DNA from: Prevotella sp. MA2016
GTDB lineage: Bacteria > Bacteroidota > Bacteroidia > Bacteroidales > Bacteroidaceae
Direction of reading: 5' to 3'
Length of the DNA stretch: 64,000 nt
Assembly: GCF_000619825.1 (NCBI RefSeq)
Contig: NZ_JHUW01000010.1
Coordinates: forward strand, 1 to 64,000
Shown here: piece by piece, positions 8,367-18,116 of the stretch
Position numbering within the stretch: position 1 is the stretch's first letter
Layout of the letters: every line of letters begins with the position of its first letter
Notes under the pieces: generated by a model
Seen by the model: the letters and a program-made list of their open reading frames with translations, nothing else
Told to the model about the DNA's origin: nothing
The model's database searches: none
Translations under genes and position numbers: made by a program

Positions 8367-9249
8367 TGCTTTTGGGTTCTACGTGTACCGATATGTGGGT
8401 TTCCTTGCCGTAGTGTTCGCGTAGGATATTCTCCACTTCTTCGCTTTTGTTGTGAGCCTCGCGCAAACTGATGTCGTCGTCCATCAGTATGTGCAGTTCT
8501 ATGGCGTAATGATTGCCTATTCGGCGCGTGTGCAGATCGTGTGGCTCTGTAACGCCAGGTATCGATCCTGCCAGCTGCAGAATCTCGCTCTCAACCTCAT
8601 CGGGCAGCGAATGCTCCATCAGGTCGCCAATGCCATTACGCAGCAGGTCTATCGCCACCTTAATAATAAATAGGCCCACGATGATACCTGCCATGGGATC
8701 GAGCACCGTCCATCGTTCACCTAAGAAGATGGCGCCACCAATGCCGATGGCTGTGCCTATACTCGACAGGGCATCGCTGCGGTGGTGCCAGGCGTTGGCC
8801 TCTACTGCCTGCGACTTGAGTTTGCGGGCCTGCACCATCGAGTAGTGGAACACCGCCTCTTTCAGAATAATCGAAAGAAGTGCAGCCCATAGCGCCAGCA
8901 TGCCTGGTGCCTCTAAGGTGCCGCCCTGTGCCCAAGCGATAATCTTGGTGAGTGCGCTGTACACAATGCCTACAGCTACTATCAGTAGTGCCAACCCAAT
9001 CAGTGTGGTGGCCAGCGTTTCGTATTTACCATGCCCGTACTCGTGCGATTTGTCGGTAGGTTTGCCGCTGATGCGCACAAACACCAGCACGATGATATCT
9101 GTAACAAAGTCGGACAGCGAGTGAACCGCGTCGGCCACCATCGCCGCACTATGTCCCACAATGCCCGCCACAAACTTAAACAGCAGCAGCACCACATTCA
9201 CGGCGCCACCAACCATCGTTACCTTATATATCTCTTTATTTCTTTTCAT
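8353..9249 (-). CDS. Cation diffusion facilitator (zinc/iron-type exporter)
   Basis: 298-aa inner-membrane metal/proton antiporter. Six transmembrane segments occupy roughly residues 12-205. The metal-site motifs are HSAAMVADAVHSLSDFVTD in TM2 and HHRSDALSS in TM5, and a cytoplasmic ferredoxin-like C-terminal domain ends with HISVHVEPKSI. The family exports Zn2+, Fe2+, Mn2+ or similar ions; the ion cannot be fixed by eye. The start at 9249 (MKRNKEIYKVT) lies only 6 bp after the -7 box, so the transcript would be almost leaderless; a later start would cut into TM1. Monocistronic. Confidence 0.88.
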   Translation of the reverse strand: MKRNKEIYKVTMVGGAVNVVLLLFKFVAGIVGHSAAMVADAVHSLSDFVTDIIVLVFVRISGKPTDKSHEYGHGKYETLATTLIGLALLIVAVGIVYSALTKIIAWAQGGTLEAPGMLALWAALLSIILKEAVFHYSMVQARKLKSQAVEANAWHHRSDALSSIGTAIGIGGAIFLGERWTVLDPMAGIIVGLFIIKVAIDLLRNGIGDLMEHSLPDEVESEILQLAGSIPGVTEPHDLHTRRIGNHYAIELHILMDDDISLREAHNKSEEVENILREHYGKETHISVHVEPKSIREH

Positions 9250-9255
9250 TGTAGT

Positions 9256-9264
9256 GCAAAAGTA
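9256..9264 (-). promoter_or_regulatory. CDF exporter promoter -7 box
   Basis: Minus-strand TACTTTTGC immediately upstream of the start codon (6 bp between), predicting a leader of only a few nucleotides. Confidence 0.6.
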
Positions 9265-9326
9265 GTAAATTGATAGCAAATAGCAAAAAAAATCCCGTTT
9301 TATTTGTCAGATAGAAATAAAAACAT

Positions 9327-9335
9327 TACTTTTGC
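9327..9335 (+). promoter_or_regulatory. thi operon promoter -7 box
   Basis: TACTTTTGC just ahead of the TPP riboswitch, matching TAnnTTTGC. The first transcribed base should be near 9340, so the aptamer lies at the 5' end of the message. Confidence 0.65.
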
Positions 9336-9353
9336 AGCGCAATTTTGCAATAT

Positions 9354-9429
9354 TCGGGGTGCTGAGGCATGTGCCAAAGCTGAGAAAATACCCATAGAAC
9401 CTGATACGGGTAATGCCGTCGGAGGAAAG
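9354..9429 (+). promoter_or_regulatory. TPP riboswitch (THI element)
   Basis: Contains the conserved aptamer blocks in order: TCGGGGTGC, GCTGAGA (9378-9385 region), ACCCATAGAACCTGAT and CGGGTAATGCCGTCGGAGGAAAG. These correspond to the pyrimidine- and pyrophosphate-sensing arms of the thiamine pyrophosphate aptamer. The GGAGG at the 3' edge is also the likely ribosome-binding site of thiS, starting at 9434, so ligand binding probably hides it. It governs the eight-gene thi operon downstream. Confidence 0.95.
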
Positions 9430-9433
9430 AAAT

Positions 9434-9631
9434 ATGAAAATAAGTATTAACAACAAACAACACGAGTCGCAAGCCGTGACATTGCTTGAGCTTGCCGCAG
9501 AGCTGCAGTTGCCCGCCAAAGGTGTGGCAATAGCCATTGATAATGAGTTGAAACCACGTACCACTTGGGGCGAAACCACACTGCAAGAGGGTGCTAGCAT
9601 CACGATTATCAAAGCAGCATGCGGGGGGTGA
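9434..9631 (+). CDS. thiS: Sulfur carrier protein ThiS
   Basis: 65-aa ubiquitin-fold protein that carries sulfide as a C-terminal thiocarboxylate to ThiG. The sequence ends in ...KAACGG, the required Gly-Gly tail adenylated by ThiF. The start MKISINNKQ follows the GGAGG at the end of the riboswitch; a 7-codon upstream extension would lie inside the aptamer and is rejected. First gene of the operon; thiE begins 5 bp after its stop. Confidence 0.94.
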   Translation: MKISINNKQHESQAVTLLELAAELQLPAKGVAIAIDNELKPRTTWGETTLQEGASITIIKAACGG

Positions 9632-9636
9632 GGCAG

Positions 9637-10257
9637 ATGTTACAGTTCATATCACATTTTACGGAGCGTTATAGCTATCTTGACAGTATCCAACTGGCTT
9701 TGCAAGGTGGATGCCGCTGGATACAGTTGCGTATGAAGGATGCTACCGACGAGGAGGTGCGCCCTGTAGCCATCGAGGCCTTACGACTGTGCCGTGAGGC
9801 GGGTGCTACGTTCATCATCGACGATAGGGTGGAGCTGGTGCGCCAGTTGCAGGCCGACGGTGTGCATCTGGGCAAGAACGATATGCCCATCAGCGAGGCG
9901 CGCCGCATCCTGGGGCACGACTATATCATTGGTGGCACAGCCAATACCTTCAGCGATGTGAAAGCGCACTACGAGGCTGGTGCCGACTATATCGGTTGCG
10001 GACCATTCCGTTTCACCACCACCAAGCAGAAGCTCTCACCCGTGTTGGGCCTGGATGGCTATCGCCGCATTGTGATAGAGATGCGTGCGGCACATATCGA
10101 ACTGCCCGTTGTGGCTATCGGCGGTATCACCGATGCCGACATACCTGCTATCCTTGCTACAGGCATTGATGGCATTGCCCTGAGTGGCAGTGTGCTGCGA
10201 GCCGAGAATCCGGTAGAAGAAATGAAACATATTATAAAGGTAATCAATCATGAGTAA
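9637..10257 (+). CDS. thiE: Thiamine phosphate synthase
   Basis: Joins HMP pyrophosphate and carboxythiazole phosphate (or its isomer) into thiamine phosphate. The 206-aa TIM-barrel shows [42 protein letters not shown] and the phosphate loop VVAIGGIT...GIALSGSVL, all standard ThiE signatures. I chose ATG 9637 ([14 protein letters not shown]), which follows the G-rich end of thiS; an ATG at 9619 would overlap thiS and add six residues. It overlaps thiG by 8 bp. A second, more divergent ThiE-like protein is encoded later in the operon. Confidence 0.93.
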   Translation: MLQFISHFTERYSYLDSIQLALQGGCRWIQLRMKDATDEEVRPVAIEALRLCREAGATFIIDDRVELVRQLQADGVHLGKNDMPISEARRILGHDYIIGGTANTFSDVKAHYEAGADYIGCGPFRFTTTKQKLSPVLGLDGYRRIVIEMRAAHIELPVVAIGGITDADIPAILATGIDGIALSGSVLRAENPVEEMKHIIKVINHE

Positions 10258-11023
10258 ATTAGTTATTGCAGGACGGGAGTTTGACTCTCGTCTGTTTTTA
10301 GGCACGGGTAAGTTCAATAACAATGAACTGATGGCGCGTGCCATCGCAGCCTCTGGCACAGAGATGGTGACAGTGGCTATGAAGCGTGTAGAGCTCGACG
10401 ACAAGAATGACGACCTGCTCACCCACATCACGCAGAATCAGAACATACAGCTGCTGCCCAATACCTCGGGTGTGCGTAATGCCGAAGAGGCTGTGTTTGC
10501 TGCCCAGATGTCGCGTGAGGCTTTTGGTACCAACTGGCTTAAGTTGGAGATTCATCCCGACCCCCGATATCTGTTGCCCGACTCTGTAGAGACCCTGAAG
10601 GCCACCGAGCAGTTGGTGAAGATGGGTTTTGTGGTGCTGCCTTATTGCCAGGCCGACCCCACACTGTGCAAACATCTGGAAGAGGCTGGTGCAGCTACTG
10701 TGATGCCGCTGGCAGCGCCCATCGGTACCAATAAGGGCTTGCGCATGAAGGACTTCCTGCAGATTATCATCGATCAGGCCACGGTGCCTGTTGTGGTAGA
10801 TGCCGGTATCGGTGCACCCAGTCATGCGGCTGAGGCGATGGAGATGGGTGCCGACTGTGTGCTGGTGAATACCGCCATTGCCGTGGCAGGCGATCCTGTA
10901 GCGATGGCTGATGCCTTCCGCCAAGCGGTGATTGCAGGTCGACACGCCTTTGAGGCTGGTCTTGGAGCCATTGCCGATAGCGCCGAAGCCTCGAGCCCAC
11001 TCACGGCGTTTTTAAATGTTTAA
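10250..11023 (+). CDS. thiG: Thiazole synthase
   Basis: Forms the thiazole phosphate carboxylate from 1-deoxy-D-xylulose-5-phosphate, dehydroglycine and ThiS thiocarboxylate. The 257-aa product starts [21 protein letters not shown] and has [40 protein letters not shown] and [32 protein letters not shown] segments diagnostic of ThiG. In this organism the dehydroglycine comes from ThiH. The start overlaps the thiE stop by 8 bp, consistent with coupled translation. Confidence 0.95.
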   Translation: MSKLVIAGREFDSRLFLGTGKFNNNELMARAIAASGTEMVTVAMKRVELDDKNDDLLTHITQNQNIQLLPNTSGVRNAEEAVFAAQMSREAFGTNWLKLEIHPDPRYLLPDSVETLKATEQLVKMGFVVLPYCQADPTLCKHLEEAGAATVMPLAAPIGTNKGLRMKDFLQIIIDQATVPVVVDAGIGAPSHAAEAMEMGADCVLVNTAIAVAGDPVAMADAFRQAVIAGRHAFEAGLGAIADSAEASSPLTAFLNV

Positions 11024-11039
11024 TGTTTAATCTTTCGCT

Positions 11040-11072
11040 CGGCTTTGCCGCTTTTACAAAGGCGGAACGCCG
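11040..11072. other. Hairpin between thiG and thiC
   Basis: CGGC/GCCG (11040-11043 with 11069-11072) encloses CCGC/GCGG (11048-11051 with 11062-11065). It lies in the 69-bp thiG-thiC gap, the only sizeable gap in the operon. There is no U tract, so it is more likely an mRNA processing or stability element than a terminator. Confidence 0.45.
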
Positions 11073-11089
11073 ACTAAAAGAATGTTTGA

Positions 11090-12678
<1,589 letters not shown>

Positions 12679-12679
<1 letters not shown>

Positions 12680-13482
12680 TGGATCTATCTAGCGAACAAC
12701 GTAGGCGTTATAACCGCCACTTGATATTAGAGGGGTTTGGACACGAGGCGCAAGAGAAATTGCTGCAGGCCAAGGTGCTGCTTGTTGGTGCTGGTGGCCT
12801 GGGTTCGCCTGTGGCACTGTATCTGGCTGCTGCCGGCGTGGGCACCATTGGCGTGGTGGATGGTGATACTGTGAGTATCACGAATCTGCAGCGCCAGGTG
12901 CTGCATTCTACCAAGGATATCAACCGACCGAAGGTTGAGGTGGCCCGCGAACGCATTGAGGCGATGAATCCCGATGTGAACGTGCGTACCTATGAGCTCT
13001 ATCTGAACGAGGCCAACGCCATGAAGCTGATAGAGTCGTATGACTTTGTCATCGACGGCACCGACAATTTTGCCACCAAATATCTTGTGAACGATGCCTG
13101 CGTGATGCTGGATAAGGCCTTTACGATGGGGGGCATCAGCAAGTATAGCGGACAGGTGATGACCCACCTGCCAGGCACAGCCTGCTACCGCTGTCTGTTT
13201 CCCGAACCGCCTGCCAAAGAGGATGTAGAAACCTGCGCCACGGTGGGCGTGCTGGGCTCTATCGCTGGCATGCTTGGCACCGTGCAGGCCACCGAGTGTA
13301 TCAAATATCTGGCGGGGGTGGGGCAGCCACTCACCAACACCCTTCTCACCTTCGATGCCCTGAGCATGCAGTGGCAGCGCTTCGACTTCGGTCAGCGCTC
13401 TGACTGTGCGCTCTGCGGCGAGCACCCTTCAATCCACGAACTGAAGGAATATGCGTTTAAACCCTGCGCGAAGAGAATTTAA
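12679..13482 (+). CDS. thiF: ThiS adenylyltransferase (E1-like)
   Basis: Activates the ThiS C-terminus with ATP before sulfur transfer. The 267-aa product has the E1/MoeB/ThiF nucleotide-binding motif VLLVGAGGLGSPVALYLAAAGVG, the segment TNLQRQVLHST, DGTDNFATKYLVNDACV, and two zinc-binding CxxC pairs (CYRC and CALC). The ATG at 12679 overlaps the thiC stop (TGATG), giving start MDLSSEQRRRYNRHL, the usual N-terminus for this family; a 20-codon extension would lie within thiC. Family members also serve molybdopterin synthesis, but the operon context supports thiamine. Confidence 0.92.
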
Positions 13483-13501
13483 GAATTTAAATATTGAAGT
13501 T

Positions 13502-14689
13502 ATGTTTTCTGACGAACTAAAAAATATCAGTTGGGACGAGACCACAGAGCGTATTGCTAGCAAGACCGATGCCGACGTGCGCCGCGCACTGGGCAGGAGT
13601 CGCTGCGATGTAGATGATTTTATGGCCCTGCTCTCGCCCGCTGCCGAGCCTTACCTTGAAACGATGGCCCGACTGTCACGACGTTATACCGAGGAGCGCT
13701 TCGGGCGCACCATGTCGATGTTTATCCCACTTTATATTACCAATTCCTGCTCTAACTCCTGCGTGTATTGCGGGTTCCATCGTGAGAACCCCATGGCACG
13801 CACCATCCTCACCCCCGACCAGATTGAGGATGAGTACCGCGCCATCAAGCAGTTGGCACCATTCGAGAATATCCTGCTCGTCACGGGTGAGAATCCCGCC
13901 AAGGCTGGCGTGCCCTATCTGGCTAAGGCCATCGACATAGCCAAACGCTATTTCTCGAATATCAAGATTGAGGTGATGCCACTCAAGATGGAGGAGTATC
14001 GCGAGCTCACCCATCACGGACTGAACGGTGTGATATGCTTTCAGGAGACCTACAACCGCGAGCACTACCAACTCTACCACCCACGCGGCATGAAGAGCCG
14101 TTTTGAATGGCGCTGCGACGGCTTCGACCGTATGGGGCAGGCCGGGGTGCACTCTATTGGCATGGGTGTGCTGATAGGTCTGGAGAAGGAGTGGCGCACC
14201 GACGTGACGATGATGGCCCACCACCTGCGCTATCTGCAGAAGCACTATTGGCGCACCAAGTACTCGATCAATTTCCCCCGCATGCGTCCGGCACAGAATG
14301 AGGGCTTCCAACCCAACTGTTTCATGACCGACCGCGAGTTGGCTCAGGCTACCTTCGCTATGCGTATCTTCGACCATGATGTGGACATCTCTTATTCTAC
14401 CCGCGAACCGGCATATATCCGTGACAACATGTGCACGCTGGGCGTCACCACGATGTCGGCAGAGAGCCATGTCAATCCCGGTGGCTACCACACCTATCCG
14501 CAGGCGCTCGAACAGTTTACTGTGAGTGATGAGCGAACCGCCAAGGTGATCAACGCCCGTCTGAAAGAGCTGGGCCGTGAGCCGGTTTGGAAAGATTGGG
14601 ATGCGAGCTTTGATTATACGAATGGAATAGAATGGAAGGGGAATTTAAAGGGAAATGATAATAGTAATCACGAAGCCCGAGTTTTTTGA
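13502..14689 (+). CDS. thiH: 2-iminoacetate synthase (tyrosine lyase, radical SAM)
   Basis: Cleaves tyrosine with SAM to give dehydroglycine for ThiG plus p-cresol; this is the anaerobic alternative to the glycine oxidase ThiO, fitting an anaerobe. The 395-aa product carries the radical-SAM CX3CX2C motif in TNSCSNSCVYCGFH, then GENPAKAGVPYL, and the C-terminal part ISYSTREPAYIRDN. The start MFSDELKNISW at 13502 comes 19 bp after the thiF stop; upstream codons overlap thiF and are rejected. It overlaps the next gene by 35 bp. Confidence 0.95.
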   Translation: MFSDELKNISWDETTERIASKTDADVRRALGRSRCDVDDFMALLSPAAEPYLETMARLSRRYTEERFGRTMSMFIPLYITNSCSNSCVYCGFHRENPMARTILTPDQIEDEYRAIKQLAPFENILLVTGENPAKAGVPYLAKAIDIAKRYFSNIKIEVMPLKMEEYRELTHHGLNGVICFQETYNREHYQLYHPRGMKSRFEWRCDGFDRMGQAGVHSIGMGVLIGLEKEWRTDVTMMAHHLRYLQKHYWRTKYSINFPRMRPAQNEGFQPNCFMTDRELAQATFAMRIFDHDVDISYSTREPAYIRDNMCTLGVTTMSAESHVNPGGYHTYPQALEQFTVSDERTAKVINARLKELGREPVWKDWDASFDYTNGIEWKGNLKGNDNSNHEARVF

Positions 14690-15215
14690 GGGCGAGGCTG
14701 AGCGCATTGTGCAGCTGCTGGACAGCGGCCAGGCCGATATAGTGCATATCCGTAAGCCTGCCCTAGGTTCTCTGGCCGACTCGGCCAGAGGGCTAGAAAA
14801 ACTCGAGCGCCTGATTCAGGCGCTACCAGCCCGGCTCTACTCGCGGCTGGTGCTGCACGATTGCCACCAGTTGGCCGTCAAATATCAGTTGCGTGGTGTG
14901 CATCTCAATAGTCGCAACCCCCAGCCCCCAGCAGGGTGGGGCGGTGCTGTCAGCATCTCGTGCCACTCTCTGAAGGAGTTGGCAGATTGCCTTCATCAAC
15001 CATACGATTATATGAGTCTTAGCCCCATCTTCGATAGTATCTCGAAGCCCGGCTATTACTCAGCTTTTAGCAAGGAGAAGATAGCTGCAGCTCGCGAGTC
15101 GGGATTGATAGGTCCGCGCGTGATGGCGCTGGGCGGTGTGACATTTGATAAAATAAAGGAAGTGGAACAGATGGGCTTTGGAGGAGCCATGATATTAGGC
15201 GACGCATGGAAGTAG
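14655..15215 (+). CDS. ThiE/TenI-like protein (second copy)
   Basis: 186-aa TIM-barrel of the ThiE/TenI superfamily (ITKPEFFEGEAERI, IVHIRKP, LVLHDCHQLAVKYQLRGVHLNSR, YMSLSPIFDSISKPGY, RVMALGGVTFDKI). It is shorter and more diverged than the ThiE at 9637: the canonical GVHLG(K/Q)ED-type pyrophosphate region reads GVHLNSRNPQ. It may be a thiazole tautomerase like Bacillus TenI, which supplies the aromatic carboxythiazole isomer to ThiE, or a second synthase. Position between thiH and thiD, with overlaps of 35 and 10 bp, shows it belongs to the pathway. Confidence 0.8.
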   Translation: MIIVITKPEFFEGEAERIVQLLDSGQADIVHIRKPALGSLADSARGLEKLERLIQALPARLYSRLVLHDCHQLAVKYQLRGVHLNSRNPQPPAGWGGAVSISCHSLKELADCLHQPYDYMSLSPIFDSISKPGYYSAFSKEKIAAARESGLIGPRVMALGGVTFDKIKEVEQMGFGGAMILGDAWK

Positions 15216-15958
15216 TATTAAGTATCGCTGGCAGCGACCCCTCGGGTGGTGCCGGCATTCAGCAGGACTTGAAGGTGATAACGGCACATGGTTGCTATGG
15301 TGCCACCGTTATCACAGCACTCACCTCACAGAATACACTGGGTGTGCAGGCCTCGATGCCTGTGCCCAAAGCAGTTGTGGCATCGCAGTTGCACGCCGTG
15401 CTGAGCGACTTGCAGCCAGCTGCTATCAAGATTGGCATGATACCCGATAAGGCAGTGGCCGAAGCTATTGTCGAGGCGCTGAGTCAGGTTGATGTGCCTG
15501 TGGTTTACGATCCCGTGATGATATCCACCAGTGGCTATACGCTGATGCAGCCAGAGGCTATCGACTATATTGCCGACGCGCTTTTCCCGTTGTGCACACT
15601 TGTGACGCCTAATCTGCCCGAAGCCGAGCGCCTGAAGAAGCAGGTGGACAGCAGATGCTGTGCCTTCCTGGTGAAAGGCGGTCATGCCGACGACACGCTG
15701 ATGACTGACAGGCTCCTGATGCCTGATGGACGTATATATGAATATACCACCGAAAAAATTAAGAGCGCCAACCTGCACGGGACAGGATGTACGCTCTCAT
15801 CTGCTATTGCCTCGAATCTGGCGTTGGGTTATCAGCTGCCAGATGCCGTAGGCCAGGCCAAAAAGTTTATTACCGAAGCCATACGTCGCTCAGTGAGCAT
15901 CAGCGTAGGTCATGGTAACGGGCCGTTATTTCTTACTTGTTCAGACCGCGGTTGTTAA
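15206..15958 (+). CDS. thiD: Hydroxymethylpyrimidine/phosphomethylpyrimidine kinase
   Basis: Phosphorylates HMP and HMP-P to HMP-PP, the pyrimidine substrate of ThiE. The 250-aa ribokinase-fold protein starts EVVLSIAGSDPSGGAGIQQDLK and has TALTSQNT, the PVVYDPVMISTSG segment, LVTPNLPEAERL and the anion-hole motif LHGTGCTLSSAIAS. Last gene of the thi operon; its 3' end overlaps the convergent small secreted-protein gene by 26 bp. No thiL or thiM is in the window, so the final phosphorylation is encoded elsewhere. Confidence 0.95.
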   Translation: MEVVLSIAGSDPSGGAGIQQDLKVITAHGCYGATVITALTSQNTLGVQASMPVPKAVVASQLHAVLSDLQPAAIKIGMIPDKAVAEAIVEALSQVDVPVVYDPVMISTSGYTLMQPEAIDYIADALFPLCTLVTPNLPEAERLKKQVDSRCCAFLVKGGHADDTLMTDRLLMPDGRIYEYTTEKIKSANLHGTGCTLSSAIASNLALGYQLPDAVGQAKKFITEAIRRSVSISVGHGNGPLFLTCSDRGC

Positions 15959-16295
15959 GTGTTACGTTCAGCAGCATCAAGTACTTACGCATCTGATCTG
16001 AGTTAAGCACGTAGCTCATACGCTTTACGTCGGTGTTGATGGCACGCTTTACCATTGCATCGCGATCAGCGCTACCGTACTGAGCAGCATAAGCCATCTC
16101 TGTGCTGAATACGTAGTGAATGTTCTCTACAGCTTCCTTCTGGTCGTTGGCCAGGTTCAGCGCGTCAGAGAGTTTGTTGATATTGATATTCATGTTATAA
16201 GCCTCTGCGTTGCTTACTGTTGCTGCGTTCTCATTCTCGGCAAATGCGGTTGTCATACTCAACATTGCTACCAGTGTCAAAATCATCTTTTTCAT
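15933..16295 (-). CDS. Small secreted protein of unknown function
   Basis: 120 aa with a Sec signal (MKKMILTLVAMLSMTTAFA, cleavage expected near residue 19). The mature part is helical, with no cysteine, and ends in a compact hydrophobic region (MSYVLNSDQMRKYLMLLNVTLNNRGLNK). I recognise similar small exported proteins in Bacteroidales but know no function. The gene has a strong purine-rich ribosome-binding site (AAAGGG) and a ~85-nt leader holding a hairpin, suggesting abundant, controlled expression. Convergent with thiD. Confidence 0.8.
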   Translation of the reverse strand: MKKMILTLVAMLSMTTAFAENENAATVSNAEAYNMNININKLSDALNLANDQKEAVENIHYVFSTEMAYAAQYGSADRDAMVKRAINTDVKRMSYVLNSDQMRKYLMLLNVTLNNRGLNK

Positions 16296-16345
16296 CTTTT
16301 TACCCTTTCTTTTCTTTTAATTCAACTTTTATTGTTATCCTTATT

Positions 16346-16394
16346 GGCGTGCCCTTTTGGCAAGCGCCTTATGTCTTTTGACGATGCAAAGATA
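16346..16394 (-). promoter_or_regulatory. Promoter and leader hairpin of the small secreted-protein gene
   Basis: Minus-strand TATCTTTGC at 16394-16386 is an exact -7 box. The transcribed leader folds a hairpin at about 16346-16368 (GGCG...TGCC / GGCA...CGCC arms with a two-base bulge) upstream of the ribosome-binding site. The rest of the 205-bp gap to the esterase stop shows nothing further. Confidence 0.55.
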
Positions 16395-16500
16395 CGGCGA
16401 TGTTTTGAACTGAACAAGCATTTTTATCAAATTGTGTGCGAACACAGTGTTTTTATTGATACAAATCAGATGTTTGATTCATATCAATCCTCCAGCCCGC

Positions 16501-18033
16501 TTATTTGCGGGTTGGAGTGGGAGCAGGGCCGAAGCCGAATGCGGGCAGCTTAGACTTCTCTGGTTCGCCCAGGAATGAAGCCTCGGCATCCTTGTCGTCC
16601 AGCTTAAACACCATGAACTTGGTGCTCTTCTCTGTGCAGGGTGTCCATGCGCCACCCTTAGGACCGTTAGGATCGCTGTACTTCACGAAGTTGGTCCAAG
16701 CGGTAAGCATCTTCTCCGACAGATCCCAGTCGCCCTTTGTCCAGGGGCGCCAGCAGTGCTTCAGACTCTTGAATACAAACCACAGGTCGCTTGAGTGGAA
16801 GGCTCCCTTCAGGCGCTGTGTCACCTCAGGATGACTGCCATCGTCGGGCAGAGGACGTGCAAACTGATAAGCCCAAGCCTTACCGCCCTTCTGTTCGCGC
16901 ACCTTGCAGAACTCGGCAATGTTGGGTGCCATGTTGCCCATGTCATCCAGTGTGAAACCTATCATATAAGGCACGTCGGCCAGTGTGCCCTGGCGGGTAG
17001 CATCGTCGAAGCTCTTCTCGCTTACGTAGCCATCAATCATTGGCATGAAGGGCAGGCCCTGGCGCATGAAAGCCATCGGACCGCTGGCCTGCTGTCCGTC
17101 GTTGTTCACCTGATAGTAGAGTGTAGGCAGTGCAAAGATGGTCTCGGTGCTGGCAGCGCGCATCTTCTTCAGGTCGGTCAGTCCGGCCCAGTCGAACACC
17201 TTCTTAGCGTTAGCCTCGGCCTCCTTCACGGTACCGCCGCTGTAGCGTGCACCCATGGGGCGACCGTTGGCATCAGGAATGCTCAGTCCCTGGGCACTCA
17301 TAATCACAGCCTTGTGGAACAAGCCGCGAGCCAATGGGCTCTCGCACAGTGTGCGTACGCTACCGCCACCGGCGCTCTGTCCGAAGATGGTTACGTTATT
17401 GGGGTCGCCACCAAACTGGGCGATGTTCTTCTTAATCCACTTCAGCGCCTCTATCTGGTCCAGGATACCGTAGTTGCCCGATACGTGGTTGGGGCTCTCG
17501 GCTGCCAGTGCAGGGTGAGTCAGGAATCCGAACACACCTAAGCGGTAGTTGATTGATACCAGCACCACATCCTTGGCACCCCACTCCTGACCGTCGAACT
17601 CAGGCTCCGAACCGAAACCCTCGCGATAGCCACCACCGTGAATCCACAGCGCTACGGGCAGTTTCTTGTTAGCCTGTCCGGGAGCTTTGGTCCATACGTT
17701 CAGATACAGGCAGTCCTCGCTGAAGGCAGCCTCCTTACCATAACCCCACTCGGTGTAGTAGCCACCGGTGTACTGTATGGCCTGATAGCTGGGCCGGCCA
17801 AAGGTGTCGCACACCTTCACACCCTTCCAGGGCAGAACAGGCTGTGGCGCCTTCCAGCGGTTCTCCTTGATAGGAGGCGCAGCATAAGGAATGCCACGAT
17901 ACACAAACACTTCAGGATGATCGTCGGCCAGGATGCCTTGCACCTTACCGCCTTCGATAGTTAGAACTGGGTTTTCTGCAGCACCTGCAGACGCTGCTAC
18001 TAAGAGCAGGAGAGACATGAATAGTTTTCTCAT
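16501..18033 (-). CDS. Secreted type-B carboxylesterase
   Basis: 510-aa alpha/beta hydrolase with a Sec signal peptide (residues 1-19, ending ASAGAA). Carboxylesterase type-B signatures: EDCLYLNVWTKAP, LWIHGGGYREGFG (oxyanion hole), the nucleophile elbow IFGQSAGGGS with Ser220, and a C-terminal GAFHSSDLWFVF supplying the histidine. In Bacteroidales such enzymes often deacetylate or de-esterify plant polysaccharide side chains, so a helper role for the arabinose-directed glycosidases is plausible but inferred. No clear -7 box is visible upstream. Monocistronic. Confidence 0.87.
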   Translation of the reverse strand: MRKLFMSLLLLVAASAGAAENPVLTIEGGKVQGILADDHPEVFVYRGIPYAAPPIKENRWKAPQPVLPWKGVKVCDTFGRPSYQAIQYTGGYYTEWGYGKEAAFSEDCLYLNVWTKAPGQANKKLPVALWIHGGGYREGFGSEPEFDGQEWGAKDVVLVSINYRLGVFGFLTHPALAAESPNHVSGNYGILDQIEALKWIKKNIAQFGGDPNNVTIFGQSAGGGSVRTLCESPLARGLFHKAVIMSAQGLSIPDANGRPMGARYSGGTVKEAEANAKKVFDWAGLTDLKKMRAASTETIFALPTLYYQVNNDGQQASGPMAFMRQGLPFMPMIDGYVSEKSFDDATRQGTLADVPYMIGFTLDDMGNMAPNIAEFCKVREQKGGKAWAYQFARPLPDDGSHPEVTQRLKGAFHSSDLWFVFKSLKHCWRPWTKGDWDLSEKMLTAWTNFVKYSDPNGPKGGAWTPCTEKSTKFMVFKLDDKDAEASFLGEPEKSKLPAFGFGPAPTPTRK

Positions 18034-18116
18034 AATTATTGGTTTTGTTGATAATAACTAATGGTTCCTTATTTATATAATAGGTTAATTAATTGACGCT
18101 GGCAGAGGCAAAAGGT

